Of a DNA stretch of 64,000 bases, positions 43,866 to 52,273 are shown in pieces. The notes under the pieces are model-generated. The model was given only the letters and a program-made list of their open reading frames with translations. It did no database searches and had not been told where the DNA came from. The translations under genes were made by a program, and so were the position numbers. Within the stretch, counting starts at the first letter, position 1. Each line of letters starts with the position of its first letter. The DNA lies in NCBI RefSeq assembly GCF_942548115.1, contig NZ_OW824151.1, forward strand, positions 3,348,001-3,412,000, written 5' to 3'. This DNA is from Aeromicrobium sp. Leaf245 (lineage in GTDB: Bacteria > Actinomycetota > Actinomycetes > Propionibacteriales > Nocardioidaceae).

Positions 43866-44958
43866 GCCGACCCCCGCCGGCCGCTCGTCGACGCTCGACC
43901 TGCTCGGCGAGGTTCGCGGCCCAGGTGGCCGGGGTCGTGCGACGGGCGAGCGACCTGCTCACGTCCGAGAACGCGGCGAGCCGCTCGGCGGGGAGCTCGC
44001 TCGTGCGCACCATCGCGCGGGCCCACGCCTCGACGTCGCCCGCCGGGACCACCCAGCCGTTGGCGCCGTCCTGCACGAACCCGGCGGCAGCACCGGCGAA
44101 GTCGGTGGTGAGCACGGGCAGGCCGCACGCCGCGGCCTCGTGGACGACCACGCCGTAGGGCTCGATGTGCGACGGCAGCACGAAGCACGAGGAGCGACGC
44201 ATCAGGTCGGCCACCTCCGGCGGGGCGAGGAAGCCGTGCCGGACGACACCCTCGAGGTCGTCCAGCAGGTCTGCCTGGGGTCCCATGCCGACGACGTCCA
44301 ACGACCAGGGCTCGTCGGTGAGCTCGCGGTAGCGACGGTAGGCGCCGGCCAGGACGTCCACGCCCTTGTGGTCGACGAGGCGCCCGCACCACAGGAAGCG
44401 CCGCCGGGACCCGATCTCCTCGGCCGTGCGCTCGGCGCTGTGGAAGACGGCGTCGTCGGCCGTGAGCGAGCCGCGGATCACGTCGCCCGGGCCGAAGCCC
44501 AGCATGCGGGCGTAGATCTCGCTGCGCTCGCTCGGCACCATCGCCACGTCGGCCACCGTCGCCACGTACCAGCGACTCACGGCGCGGCCGAGCCACTGCC
44601 GCGGGGCCCCACGCCAGAGGTTGTCCATGACCAGGATGCGCACGACCGACGACGGGACCGCACGCATCACCGCGCGGTAGGACCGCGAGAAGTTCCACGC
44701 GCTCATCACGACCGCGTCAGGGTCGAAGCGGGAGACCCGCTCGACCAGCTCGGCACGGGTCGGCTCGCTCGACCACAGCAGGTGGTCGGCGTACTCGCCG
44801 ATGCCGAGGTCGCCGAACGCGGTGTCGCGCATGGCGCCCACGGCCACGTCGGGCGAACCGGGCTGCACCACGAGCAGGTCGTGGCCGAGGGCATGGAGGG
44901 CTCGGTACTGGGCATCGAGGTAGCCCGTCATCCCGTTCCCCAGGAAGGCGATCCGCAC
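43849..44958 (-). CDS. Glycosyltransferase family 4
   Basis: 369 aa, GT-B fold. An N-terminal MRIAFLGNGMTGYLDAQYRALHALGHD acceptor domain, FLWCGRLVDHKGVDVL, and the donor site VLPSHIEPYGVVVHEAAACGLPVLTT (E-x7-E). It adds a hexose from a nucleotide sugar to a growing unit. GTG start, 6 nt after TAGCCT. It marks the right border of the polysaccharide region. Confidence 0.87.
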   Translation of the reverse strand: MRIAFLGNGMTGYLDAQYRALHALGHDLLVVQPGSPDVAVGAMRDTAFGDLGIGEYADHLLWSSEPTRAELVERVSRFDPDAVVMSAWNFSRSYRAVMRAVPSSVVRILVMDNLWRGAPRQWLGRAVSRWYVATVADVAMVPSERSEIYARMLGFGPGDVIRGSLTADDAVFHSAERTAEEIGSRRRFLWCGRLVDHKGVDVLAGAYRRYRELTDEPWSLDVVGMGPQADLLDDLEGVVRHGFLAPPEVADLMRRSSCFVLPSHIEPYGVVVHEAAACGLPVLTTDFAGAAAGFVQDGANGWVVPAGDVEAWARAMVRTSELPAERLAAFSDVSRSLARRTTPATWAANLAEQVERRRAAGGGRLSVGA

Positions 44959-44964
44959 AGGCGC

Positions 44965-44970
44965 AGGCTA
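44965..44970 (-). promoter_or_regulatory. -10 box TAGCCT, leaderless GT4 start
   Basis: Minus-strand TAGCCT is 6 nt before the GTG at 44958. Confidence 0.55.
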
Positions 44971-45023
44971 GCAACGCCGACGTGGGGCGGGGCCGCTTCG
45001 GCGGGACTGGCCCTGCGGTGCGC

Positions 45024-45506
45024 TCACCGCAGGATGATGGCGAGCCCGCGCTGGAACGAGGCGTCGAGGTCGGGGTCGGCCTCGACGATGCCGACGGCGG
45101 CGGCCTGGCGGTGCAGCTGGGTGGCCTGGGTGTGCCCCACGACGTAGAGCAGCAGGGTGCGGGCGACGTCGCGGTCGCTGTGCGCGGCGAGCGCCTCCTC
45201 GAGCGCGAAGACCCCGAGCCGGAACGCGGCGGTCGTGGCCACCACCTCGGCACCGTCGCGCACGGCCAGCATCGCGGCGCGCAGCCGGGTCGACGTGGCG
45301 GCGAGGTCCGCGTCGACCTGCACGTCGGCCACGATCCGGTCGGCCATGAGGCCCAGGAGGGTCTGCTTGTCGGCCACGTGGTGGTAGAGCGCACCGGGCT
45401 GCACGCCGAGCTCGGCGGCCACCCGGCGCATGGTGCAGAACTCCAGGCCGTAGGAGTCCAGCACGCGCAGGGAGCCCGCCACGACGTCGTCGAGGCTGTT
45501 CGCCAC
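45024..45506 (-). CDS. bioQ: TetR-family repressor of biotin uptake (BioQ type)
   Basis: 160 aa. N-terminal helix-turn-helix RRVAAELGVQPGALYHHVADKQTLLGLMAD is TetR; the C-terminal part is the usual helical ligand/dimer domain. It is divergent from bioY, and the gap contains two TGAAC-N3-GTTCA palindromes, close to the operator TGAAC-N3-GTTAC described for BioQ of Corynebacterium. A TAGTGT -10 box on the minus strand (45541-45546) adjoins the first operator, which implies autoregulation. The GTG has GGGAGGAG upstream. The symbol rests on context and operator. Confidence 0.8.
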   Translation of the reverse strand: MANSLDDVVAGSLRVLDSYGLEFCTMRRVAAELGVQPGALYHHVADKQTLLGLMADRIVADVQVDADLAATSTRLRAAMLAVRDGAEVVATTAAFRLGVFALEEALAAHSDRDVARTLLLYVVGHTQATQLHRQAAAVGIVEADPDLDASFQRGLAIILR

Positions 45507-45548
45507 GGTGGTCTCCTCCCGGTCGGGTCGCGGATGTGCCACACTACC

Positions 45549-45576
45549 TGAACGGCGTTCACCTGAACGCTGTTCA
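45549..45576. promoter_or_regulatory. Two tandem BioQ-like operators
   Basis: TGAACGGCGTTCA (45549-45561) and TGAACGCTGTTCA (45564-45576), 15 bp centre to centre, between bioQ and bioY. Both are perfect palindromes around a 3-bp centre. Confidence 0.8.
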
Positions 45577-45620
45577 GTCTCCTGGTCACCTCCCCCCGAC
45601 CACCGGCCGAAGGACGCACG

Positions 45621-46229
45621 ATGCCCAGCACCAGCACCCACGAGTCCAGCACCACCTCGCCGCGCTCACGCCGCCTCAGCACGACCGACCTCGCGCTCGT
45701 GGCGGTGTTCGCCGCTCTCACCGCGGTGTGCGCCGTGGTGGCCGCCCTGCCCTTCGGCGTCAACGGGGTGCCGGTCACCCTGCAGCTGTTCGCCGTCTTC
45801 CTGGCCGGCGGGGTGCTCGGCGCACGGCGCGGGTTCCTGGCCATCGCGCTCTACCTGGCGCTGGGCGCGATCGGTCTGCCGGTGCTCGCCGGCGGCCAGG
45901 CCGGGCTCGCCCCGTTCGTCGGCGTCACCGCCGGGTACCTGTGGTCGTTCCCGTTCGTGGCCCTCGCGGTCGGCTTCGCGGTCGAGCGCGCCCGGGCCGC
46001 CGGCGTGGCCGTGACGGCCGCCGTCGTCGCCGTCGGGGGGCTGGTCGGCGAGGCGATCTGCTGGTTCGCCGGCGGTCTGGGCATCGCCCTCTACGCCGAC
46101 ACCCCGCTCTGGACGACGCTCAAGGGCGCCGCGGTCTACGTGCCGGCCGATCTGGTCAAGCTCGCCGTCGCCGCGGTCGTGGCCGCCGCCGTGCACCGCG
46201 CGTTCCCGCAGCTGCTCACGCGGCGATGA
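45621..46229 (+). CDS. bioY: Biotin transporter substrate-binding subunit BioY
   Basis: 202 aa, six membrane helices after a 20-residue Ser/Thr-rich start. The PVTLQLFAVFLAGGVLGARRG segment and GGQAGLAPFVGVTAGYLWSFP are the ECF S-component signature for biotin. It works with BioM and BioN downstream as an energy-coupling-factor importer. ATG start at 45621. Confidence 0.92.
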   Translation: MPSTSTHESSTTSPRSRRLSTTDLALVAVFAALTAVCAVVAALPFGVNGVPVTLQLFAVFLAGGVLGARRGFLAIALYLALGAIGLPVLAGGQAGLAPFVGVTAGYLWSFPFVALAVGFAVERARAAGVAVTAAVVAVGGLVGEAICWFAGGLGIALYADTPLWTTLKGAAVYVPADLVKLAVAAVVAAAVHRAFPQLLTRR

Positions 46230-46270
46230 CCCCGGCGAGGACCCCGTGACGGCTGGGCGAGACTGACCCC

Positions 46271-46966
46271 ATGGCGACGATCGAGCTGACCGACGTCACT
46301 GTCACGGCCCCCACCGCCGACGGTCACGTGACGCTGCTGCGCGACGTCAGCGCGCGCCTCACCGAGCAGCGGGTCGTCGTCGTGGGCGCCAACGGCTCGG
46401 GCAAGTCCACGCTCGCGCGGCTGGTGAACGGTCTGGTCACCGCGTCGACCGGCACCGTGCGGGTCGACGGGCTCGACGTGGCCACCGACGGTCCTGCGGT
46501 GCGTCGCCGCGTGGGCTTCGTGTTCACGCAGCCGTCCGCGCAGCTCGTGATGCCGACCGTGCTCGAGGACGTGGCGCTGTCGTTGCGCCGTCACGTCCCC
46601 GACAAGCGCGAGCGCGAGGCCCGCGCCCGTGCCGTGCTCGCCGACATCGGCCTGGGCGAGCACGCCGACACGTCGGTCCACGCGCTCTCGGGCGGTCAGC
46701 AGCAGATGCTGGCCCTCGCCGGCGTGCTCGCCTGCGAGCCGTCCGTCGTGGTCGCCGACGAGCCGACCACCCTGCTGGACCTGCGCAACGCCCGCGCGGT
46801 GGAGGAACGCCTGCTCTCCATGCCCCAGCAGCTCGTCCTCGTCACGCACGACCTCGCCCTCGCGCGCCGCTGCGACCGGGCGCTCGTGGTCGAGGACGGG
46901 CGCGTGAGCGTCGACGCCGACCCTGAGGCCGCCGTGGCGCACTACGTCGAGAGCGCCCGACGATGA
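46271..46966 (+). CDS. bioM: Biotin ECF transporter ATPase BioM
   Basis: 231 aa. Walker A GANGSGKST, Q-loop FTQPSAQ, signature LSGGQQQ, Walker B VVVADEPTT, switch His in LVTHD. Length and the FTQPSAQLVMP segment suit ECF A-components. It follows bioY by 41 bp and ends in an ATGA that opens a chain of mini-frames to bioN. Confidence 0.9.
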   Translation: MATIELTDVTVTAPTADGHVTLLRDVSARLTEQRVVVVGANGSGKSTLARLVNGLVTASTGTVRVDGLDVATDGPAVRRRVGFVFTQPSAQLVMPTVLEDVALSLRRHVPDKREREARARAVLADIGLGEHADTSVHALSGGQQQMLALAGVLACEPSVVVADEPTTLLDLRNARAVEERLLSMPQQLVLVTHDLALARRCDRALVVEDGRVSVDADPEAAVAHYVESARR

Positions 46967-46994
46967 GGCGGCGTCGATGAGGCGGCGTCGATGA
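46963..46994 (+). promoter_or_regulatory. Two 5-codon mini-ORFs linking bioM and bioN
   Basis: A 14-bp tandem duplication (ATGAGGCGGCGTCG twice) gives ATG starts at 46963, 46977 and 46991. The first two each read five codons (MRRRR) and stop in TGA overlapping the next ATG; the third is bioN. Each junction is ATGA. Confidence 0.7.
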
Positions 46995-47602
46995 GGCGGG
47001 CCCTCCCCCTCGGGCTGCACGTGCCCGGTGACTCGATCTGGCACCGGGTCCCGACCGGTCGCAAGCTGCTCGGGGTCGTGGTCGTCGGCGTGCTGGTGGT
47101 GGCCCTGCGCGGGCCCTGGCCACCGGTCGTCGCGCTCGGCCTCGCGACCGGCGTGGCCGTGCACGCCGGGGTGCCGTGGCGCTCGCTGGCCCTGGGGATC
47201 CGCCCGCTCCTCGCCGTGCTCGCCGTCCTGGCGGCCTTCCAGACGTGGCAGCGGGGCTGGCCGGTGGCCGTCGAGATCGTGGCGACGACGCTGACCCTCG
47301 TCGTGCTCGCCACGACCTTCACCGCGACGACCGCCACCGACGACCTGCTCGACGCGATCGTGCGCATCGCGGGCGTGCTGCGCCCCCTCGGGGTCGATCC
47401 CGAACGCGTCGCGCTCGCCTTCTCGCTGGCGATCTCCTCCATCCCCACCGTCATGACGCTGTTCGACGAGACCCGCGAGGCCGCCAAGGCGCGGGGCCTC
47501 GAGCGCAGCCCCCGCGCCACCCTCGCGCCGTTCGCCGTGCGCACGGTCGCCCACGCCCACGATGTCGGCGACGCCCTCGCCGCGCGCGGCCTCGGCGACT
47601 GA
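46991..47602 (+). CDS. bioN: Biotin ECF transporter transmembrane subunit BioN
   Basis: 203 aa, EcfT/BioN family, about five membrane helices. The two coupling motifs with Ala-Arg-Gly are present: EAAKARGLER and DALAARGLGD near the end, which grip the ATPase. Without the duplication upstream the start would overlap bioM as ATGA; it now follows two mini-ORFs, so its yield may be reduced. Confidence 0.88.
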   Translation: MRRALPLGLHVPGDSIWHRVPTGRKLLGVVVVGVLVVALRGPWPPVVALGLATGVAVHAGVPWRSLALGIRPLLAVLAVLAAFQTWQRGWPVAVEIVATTLTLVVLATTFTATTATDDLLDAIVRIAGVLRPLGVDPERVALAFSLAISSIPTVMTLFDETREAAKARGLERSPRATLAPFAVRTVAHAHDVGDALAARGLGD

Positions 47603-47606
47603 CGGG

Positions 47607-47664
47607 CCCCTGATTCGGACACTTCCGGGGCGGTTGGAGGGGTTCGAACGCCCCGAAACTGTCC
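47607..47664 (+). repeat. 58-bp palindromic element, copy 1
   Basis: Repeated at 47791-47848 with three differences. In copy 1 the ends TTCGGACACTTCCGGGGCG and CGCCCCGAAACTGTCCGAA (to 47667) pair over 19 bp with two mismatches around a 16-base loop containing GTTCGAAC. Confidence 0.7.
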
Positions 47665-47733
47665 GAAACCCGCCGAGGGTGGCCGAGCCCGGGGTCGGGG
47701 CTGCGCCGGTTGCCGCCATCGTGGCGGTGGGCT

Positions 47734-47752
47734 CCGAAAGGGCCTCGACCGG
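47734..47752 (+). repeat. Dispersed CCGAAAG(G)GCCTCGACCGG motif, copy 2
   Basis: Same motif as 5610-5627 with one additional G. Confidence 0.6.
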
Positions 47753-47790
47753 AGCGGACCCAGCGCATCGGCGGGGCTCCCGGGCCGCGG

Positions 47791-47848
47791 CCCCCGATTC
47801 GGACACTTCCGGGGCGGTCGGAGGGGTTCGAACGCCCCGGAACTGTCC
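47791..47848 (+). repeat. 58-bp palindromic element, copy 2
   Basis: Direct repeat of 47607-47664, 184 bp away; the right arm is slightly less paired than in copy 1. Confidence 0.7.
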
Positions 47849-47960
47849 AGAACGCGCGTTCTGACGCGTTGGAGTCGATCGATCGCCGCGAGATCGACGC
47901 GAAGTCGTCACAACGCGGAGTGGGGGCCGGGGAGCTCGGACGAGCCCGACGCTCCCGCTC

Positions 47961-47976
47961 CGTCGAGGCCTTTCGG
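47961..47976 (-). repeat. Dispersed CCGAAAGGCCTCGAC motif, copy 3 (inverted)
   Basis: The inverted copy of the motif stands directly before the 32-bp array, in the same order (on its own strand) as at 62197-62319. Confidence 0.6.
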
Positions 47977-47992
47977 AGGCCGCCGCGAGACC

Positions 47993-48109
47993 CAGCCGCA
48001 GCAACGCAGCCCCGCCCCGACGCCCAGCCACAGCAACGCAGCCCCGCCCCGACGCCCAGCCACAGCAACGCAGCCCCGCCCCGACGCCCAGCCACAGCGA
48101 CGCAGCCCG
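47993..48109 (+). repeat. 32-bp tandem array, about 3.6 units
   Basis: Units begin at 47993, 48025, 48057 and 48089 (partial); each starts CAGCC(A/G)CAGC and contains GCAGCCCCGCCCCGACGCC. Two later units are identical, the first differs by one base. Confidence 0.8.
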
Positions 48110-48143
48110 ACCGCGACCGACCGCCACTGCGCGACCCAGGCGC

Positions 48144-48149
48144 TACGGT
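48144..48149 (+). promoter_or_regulatory. -10 box TACGGT, leaderless kinase start
   Basis: TACGGT is 6 nt before the ATG at 48156. Confidence 0.55.
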
Positions 48150-48155
48150 CCTGGG

Positions 48156-49286
48156 ATGGATGCGCTGCTCGGTGCCGTCGTCGGCGTGATGGTGACGGCG
48201 CTCGTGGGGCTCGTCTGGGTCAGGTCACGCCGCCCCGACGCCGCCCTCGGTGGGCCCGACGACCTGGCGACCTACGCCACCCTGCACACCGCCTCGCTGG
48301 CCGCTCCGGCCCTGCGGGCCGGGCTGGACGCCGACGGCGCAGCCGGCGCCCTGCCCCACGTCCGGGCCCTGCTGGGCGGGGCTCCCGCCGCACTGACCGA
48401 CGGCACCGGCGTGCTCGCCTCCTCGGGCGAGGGCGACCACGCCCTGGCCGCGCCCCTCGTGGAGGCCGTGCTGGCCGAGGGCCGTACCCAGGCCTCCGAC
48501 CGCGCGGTGGTCGCCCCGCTCGTGGTCGACGAGCTGGTCGTCGGCACGCTCGTGGTGCTCACGAGCCACCCCGCCGCCGGCATCGTCCGAGCCACCACCG
48601 AGGTGGCCCGCTGGATGTCCAGCCAGCTCGAGCTGAGCGAGCTGGCCGCGTCGCGGACCGCGCTCATGGAGGCCGAGCTGCGCGCCCTGCGGGCCCAGAT
48701 CTCCCCCCACTTCATCTACAACTCCCTCGGCGCGATCGCCTCCTTCGTGCGGACCGACCCCGAGCGGGCGCGCGGCCTGCTCCTGGAGTTCGCGGACTTT
48801 ACGCGCTACTCCTTCCGTCGCCACGGCGACTTCACGACCCTCGCCGACGAGCTGCTGTCGATCGAGCGCTACCTGGCGCTGGAGAACGCCCGCTTCGGGG
48901 ACCGCCTGCGCGTGACGTCGAGCGTGGCGCCCGAGGTGCTCAACGTCGCCCTGCCCTTCCTGGCGGTGCAGCCCCTCGTCGAGAACGCGGTGCGCCACGG
49001 CATCGAGCCGAAGGACGGCCCCGGACACATCACGGTCGTCGCGCGCGACGTCGGCACCGCCTGTCTCATCGAGATCGAGGACGACGGCGTGGGCAGCGAC
49101 CCCGACGTGGTGCGCGAGGCCCTCGCCGGCCGGGCGAGCGGCGGGTCGATCGGGCTGGCCAACGTCGACCAGCGCCTGCGCGCCGTCTACGGCAACGACC
49201 ACGGGATCGTGGTCGAGACGGCACCCGGCCTCGGCACGAAGGTCTCGCTGCGGATCCCGAAGTTCTCGCCCGACGCGCGGACGTGA
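48156..49286 (+). CDS. LytS/YpdA-type sensor histidine kinase
   Basis: 376 aa. One N-terminal membrane helix (4-23), a GAF-like domain (about 40-165), then the His_kinase domain with the phospho-acceptor in LRAQISPHFIYNSLGAI and an ATPase part with LVENAVRHGIEP, DDGVGSD and GGSIGLANV. It pairs with the LytTR regulator that follows. Related pairs (YpdAB, BtsSR) sense pyruvate or other carboxylates and switch on a transporter; here two carboxylate symporter operons lie just downstream, which suggests the same logic. Confidence 0.88.
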   Translation: MDALLGAVVGVMVTALVGLVWVRSRRPDAALGGPDDLATYATLHTASLAAPALRAGLDADGAAGALPHVRALLGGAPAALTDGTGVLASSGEGDHALAAPLVEAVLAEGRTQASDRAVVAPLVVDELVVGTLVVLTSHPAAGIVRATTEVARWMSSQLELSELAASRTALMEAELRALRAQISPHFIYNSLGAIASFVRTDPERARGLLLEFADFTRYSFRRHGDFTTLADELLSIERYLALENARFGDRLRVTSSVAPEVLNVALPFLAVQPLVENAVRHGIEPKDGPGHITVVARDVGTACLIEIEDDGVGSDPDVVREALAGRASGGSIGLANVDQRLRAVYGNDHGIVVETAPGLGTKVSLRIPKFSPDART

Positions 49287-49294
49287 TGTCGCTC

Positions 49295-49300
49295 TACACT
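49295..49300 (+). promoter_or_regulatory. -10 box TACACT, internal promoter for the regulator
   Basis: TACACT is 6 nt before ATG 49307, so the regulator may also be made from its own leaderless message. Confidence 0.45.
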
Positions 49301-49306
49301 CCCCGG

Positions 49307-50071
49307 ATGGACGACGTCGCCGGCACGCGCCACGCCGAGCCCGCTCCGGGCCTGCGCGCGCTCGTCGTCGACGACGAGCAGCCCGTGCTCGACGAGCTCG
49401 TCTACCTGCTCGGGCGCGACGACCGCGTCGGCGTCGTCGAGACGGCCCGCTCCGGGGCCGAGGCCCTGCGCAAGCTCGAGGCCGACCGGATCGACCTCGC
49501 GTTCCTCGACGTCGCGATGCCGGGCCTGTCCGGCATCGACGTGGCCCGCATCGTCGGGCAGTTCCGCACGCCGCCGCGGATCGTGTTCGTCACGGCGCAC
49601 GACAACCACGCGGTCGACGCCTTCGAGCTGGGCGCCGTCGACTACCTCCTCAAGCCCATCCGCGAGGAGCGTCTGCGCGAGAGCATCCGGCGGGCCGTCG
49701 ACGTCGGGGAGGCGACACCCGAGACCGACGAGACGATCCCCGTCGAGCTCGGTGGCGTGACCCGTTTCGTGCGGCGCTCCACCATCACGCACGTCGAGGC
49801 GCAGGGCGACTACGTGCGCCTGCACACCGCCGACGGCCACGGCCACCTGCTGCGCACCCCCCTGACCGGCCTCGTCGACGCCTGGTCCGAGGCCGGCTTC
49901 GTGCGCATCCACCGCAGCATCGCCGTGAACCTCGCACACGTCCGCGAGGTCCGCATGCAGGCCGGCCGCTGCAGCGTGGTGGTGCCCCGCGGCGACGAGC
50001 TCACCGAGCTGCAGGTCTCCCGACGCCACACACCGCTCCTGCGCGACCGGATCCACGACCGGAGCCGCTGA
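49307..50071 (+). CDS. LytTR-family response regulator
   Basis: 254 aa from ATG 49307. Receiver domain ALVVDDEQPVLDEL with phospho-Asp in LAFLDVAMPG and Lys in DYLLKPI; LytTR DNA-binding domain from about 155 (ITHVEAQGDYVRLHT, FVRIHRSIAVNLAHVREV). Starts at 49283 (GTG) or 49286 (ATG overlapping the kinase stop) would add 7-8 residues; I favour 49307 because of the TACACT box. It is the output partner of the kinase, and the small membrane protein and symporter follow with one-base spacing. Confidence 0.87.
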   Translation: MDDVAGTRHAEPAPGLRALVVDDEQPVLDELVYLLGRDDRVGVVETARSGAEALRKLEADRIDLAFLDVAMPGLSGIDVARIVGQFRTPPRIVFVTAHDNHAVDAFELGAVDYLLKPIREERLRESIRRAVDVGEATPETDETIPVELGGVTRFVRRSTITHVEAQGDYVRLHTADGHGHLLRTPLTGLVDAWSEAGFVRIHRSIAVNLAHVREVRMQAGRCSVVVPRGDELTELQVSRRHTPLLRDRIHDRSR

Positions 50072-50072
50072 C

Positions 50073-50471
50073 GTGGACGCGACGCCCGAGCAGCCCCCGT
50101 CGTCGGGGCGGGTGCGGATCACGAGCCCGCTGTCGACGGCCCCGGCGCACGTGCGCCGCAGCGCACGGGAGGAGATCGACGAGGAGACCGGCGTCGGCGA
50201 GGTGTACATCCGCTCGCTCGTGCGCACCCAGCTGCGCTCGGCGCTGGCCGTCGTCACGCTCCTGGCCGTGGGCATCGGGTCGCTGCCGCTCGCCTTCACG
50301 CTCCTGCCGGGCCTCGCCCGCACCCAGGTGGGACCGGTGCCGCTGCCGTGGATCGTCCTCGGCGTGCTCGTCTACCCCGCGCTGCTGCTCGTCGGCTGGG
50401 TGTACGTGCGGCGGGCCGAGCGCGCCGAGGCCGACTTCGCCGCCCTCGTCGAGGCGGCCGAGCACCGGTGA
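50073..50471 (+). CDS. Small membrane protein of symporter operon (DUF485-like)
   Basis: 132 aa with a 50-residue polar N-terminus and two membrane helices (about 60-82 and 90-112), ending in a charged RRAERAEADF tail. Its position directly before a solute symporter with GTGA overlap is that of DUF485/YjcH proteins beside ActP. The sequence is less typical than the second copy at 52274, so the family is inferred from topology and place. Confidence 0.65.
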   Translation: MDATPEQPPSSGRVRITSPLSTAPAHVRRSAREEIDEETGVGEVYIRSLVRTQLRSALAVVTLLAVGIGSLPLAFTLLPGLARTQVGPVPLPWIVLGVLVYPALLLVGWVYVRRAERAEADFAALVEAAEHR

Positions 50472-51967
50472 ACACGTCCTACGCCGTGGCGGCCGTGGCG
50501 CTCGTGTCGATCGCCACGCTCGGCATCGGGGCCTTCGGCCTGCGGGTGAGCCGCACGACGAGCGACTTCTACGTGGCGTCGCGCTCGGTCTCACCGGCGC
50601 TCAACAGCTCGGCGATCGGCGGCGAGTACCTCTCGGCCGCCTCGTTCCTCGGGGTCGCCGGGCTCGTGCTCGCCTCGGGGCCCGACGTGCTCTGGTACCC
50701 GATCGGCTGGACCGCGGGGTACCTGCTGCTGCTCGTGCTCGTCGCCGCACCGCTGCGCCGCTCCGGTGCGTACACGATCCCGGACTTCGCGCAGGTCCGG
50801 CTGCAGTCGAAGGCGGTGCGTCGGGCGGCCACCCTCCTCGTGGTCGGCGTGGGCTGGCTGTACCTGATGCCGCAGTTCCAGGGCGCCGGGCTGACGCTGC
50901 GGACCGTCAGCGGCGCACCCGGCTGGCTGGGGATGGCCCTGGTCGCGACGATCGTCGTGGTCAACGTCGTGGCCGGCGGCATGCGGAGCATCACCTTCGT
51001 GCAGGCCTTCCAGTACTGGCTCAAGCTGACCGCCCTCCTCGTGCCCGCCGTCTTCCTGCTGCGCGCGTGGGCGCTCGACGGCGCCCCGTCCCCGGTCGCG
51101 CCCGAGGCCTGGTTCGAGCCGTGGGGCACCACGGACGCCCAGGGCCTCTACACGACGTACTCGGTGATGATCGCGACGTTCCTCGGCACGATGGGCCTGC
51201 CGCACGTGGTGGTGCGCTTCTACACGAACCCCGACGGTCATGCGGCGCGTCGCACCACGCTCATCGTGCTGGCACTGATCGGCGGCTTCTACCTCCTGCC
51301 GACCGTCTACGGGGTCCTCGGCCGGGTGTACGCCTCGGACCTGGTGACCTCCGGGCGGGCGGACACCGTGGTGCTCGAGCTGCCCGGACGGGTGCTCGGC
51401 GGTGGTCTCGGCGAGGTGCTCTCGGCCCTCGTGACCGCGGGGGCGTTCGCGGCGTTCCTCTCCACGTCCTCCGGGCTGACGATGGCGATCGCCGGCGTCG
51501 TCGGCCAGAGCCTCGCGTCGGCCGGCCCGCTGGCCGGGCGGGTCTCGCCCATCACGTCGCTGCGCCTCGCGGCGGCCGTCTGCGTGCTCGTGCCGCTGGG
51601 CCTCGCCCTCGTGGCCGAGCCGATCCCGGTCGCGAGCTCGGTGACGTTCGCCTTCGCCCTGGCCGCCTCGACGTTCTGCCCGCTGCTCGTGCTCGGGATC
51701 TGGTGGCGCGGGCTCACGGCGCCGGGTGCCCTGGCGGGCATGGCCGGGGGCGGCCTCAGCGCCCTGCTCGGCACCGTGGTGGCCATCTCCGCCCGTCCCG
51801 ACGGCTGGGTGGGCACCCTCGCCGCACAGCCGGCCATGTGGAGCGTGCCCGTCGGCTTCGGTCTCATGATCGGCGTCTCGCTGCTCACGCGCGACCGCGT
51901 CCCGAGCACCGTCGCCCGCACCATGGTGCGCCTGCACACCCCCGAGCGCATCGACGTCCAGCGCTGA
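50468..51967 (+). CDS. Sodium:solute symporter, acetate/monocarboxylate type
   Basis: 499 aa, about 13 helices, SSSF family. It has SAIGGEYLSAASFLGVAGLV (Na+/substrate helix 1), LPHVVVRFYTNPDGHAAR, the ActP-type loop, and AFAAFLSTSSGLTMAIAGV. The GTG overlaps the previous stop. It has shorter loops than the second symporter (52609). With the two-component pair upstream it forms one likely regulon for uptake of acetate, pyruvate or another short acid. Confidence 0.85.
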   Translation: MNTSYAVAAVALVSIATLGIGAFGLRVSRTTSDFYVASRSVSPALNSSAIGGEYLSAASFLGVAGLVLASGPDVLWYPIGWTAGYLLLLVLVAAPLRRSGAYTIPDFAQVRLQSKAVRRAATLLVVGVGWLYLMPQFQGAGLTLRTVSGAPGWLGMALVATIVVVNVVAGGMRSITFVQAFQYWLKLTALLVPAVFLLRAWALDGAPSPVAPEAWFEPWGTTDAQGLYTTYSVMIATFLGTMGLPHVVVRFYTNPDGHAARRTTLIVLALIGGFYLLPTVYGVLGRVYASDLVTSGRADTVVLELPGRVLGGGLGEVLSALVTAGAFAAFLSTSSGLTMAIAGVVGQSLASAGPLAGRVSPITSLRLAAAVCVLVPLGLALVAEPIPVASSVTFAFALAASTFCPLLVLGIWWRGLTAPGALAGMAGGGLSALLGTVVAISARPDGWVGTLAAQPAMWSVPVGFGLMIGVSLLTRDRVPSTVARTMVRLHTPERIDVQR

Positions 51968-52273
51968 CCCCTCCCCATCGGTGGATCCTCACCACCAGGG
52001 GCTGCATCGGTGGATCCTCGACCACGGACACCTCGCTGACGATCCACCCCTGGGTGGGAGAGAGCGACACCGCTCGTCGCGCGTGAACCGCCGCTCGTCG
52101 CACCGTCCGCGCCGCGCACCGCAGCCCTCGTGGCACCGACCGCACAGGAGTCGTTGTGACCTGGCGCACAGGTGTGCGCGCTCCCTAGCGTCGCTCCGTG
52201 GGACCCACGTCACACCGGCGACGGTTCCCTCCGGTCAGACATCCACCCCACGCAGAAGACGAGGTGCCCACCC
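51968..52273. other. Gap between the two symporter operons
   Basis: Contains a 15-bp direct repeat CATCGGTGGATCCTC (51976-51990, 52005-52019), and further right a CRP-like site and the promoter of the next operon. No gene. Confidence 0.6.
52155..52170 (+). promoter_or_regulatory. CRP-like binding site
   Basis: TGTGA-CCTGGC-GCACA matches the CRP/GlxR consensus TGTGA-N6-TCACA in 9 of 10 positions. It is 104 bp upstream of the DUF485-symporter operon; a Crp protein is encoded at 61434-62111. Confidence 0.6.

Larger units (their letters stand above)
47603..48155. other. Gene-free gap of repeats
   Basis: About 550 bp with no gene. It contains two 58-bp copies of a palindromic element, two copies of the CCGAAAGGCCTCGACC motif and a 32-bp tandem array before the histidine kinase. 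Confidence 0.65.
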
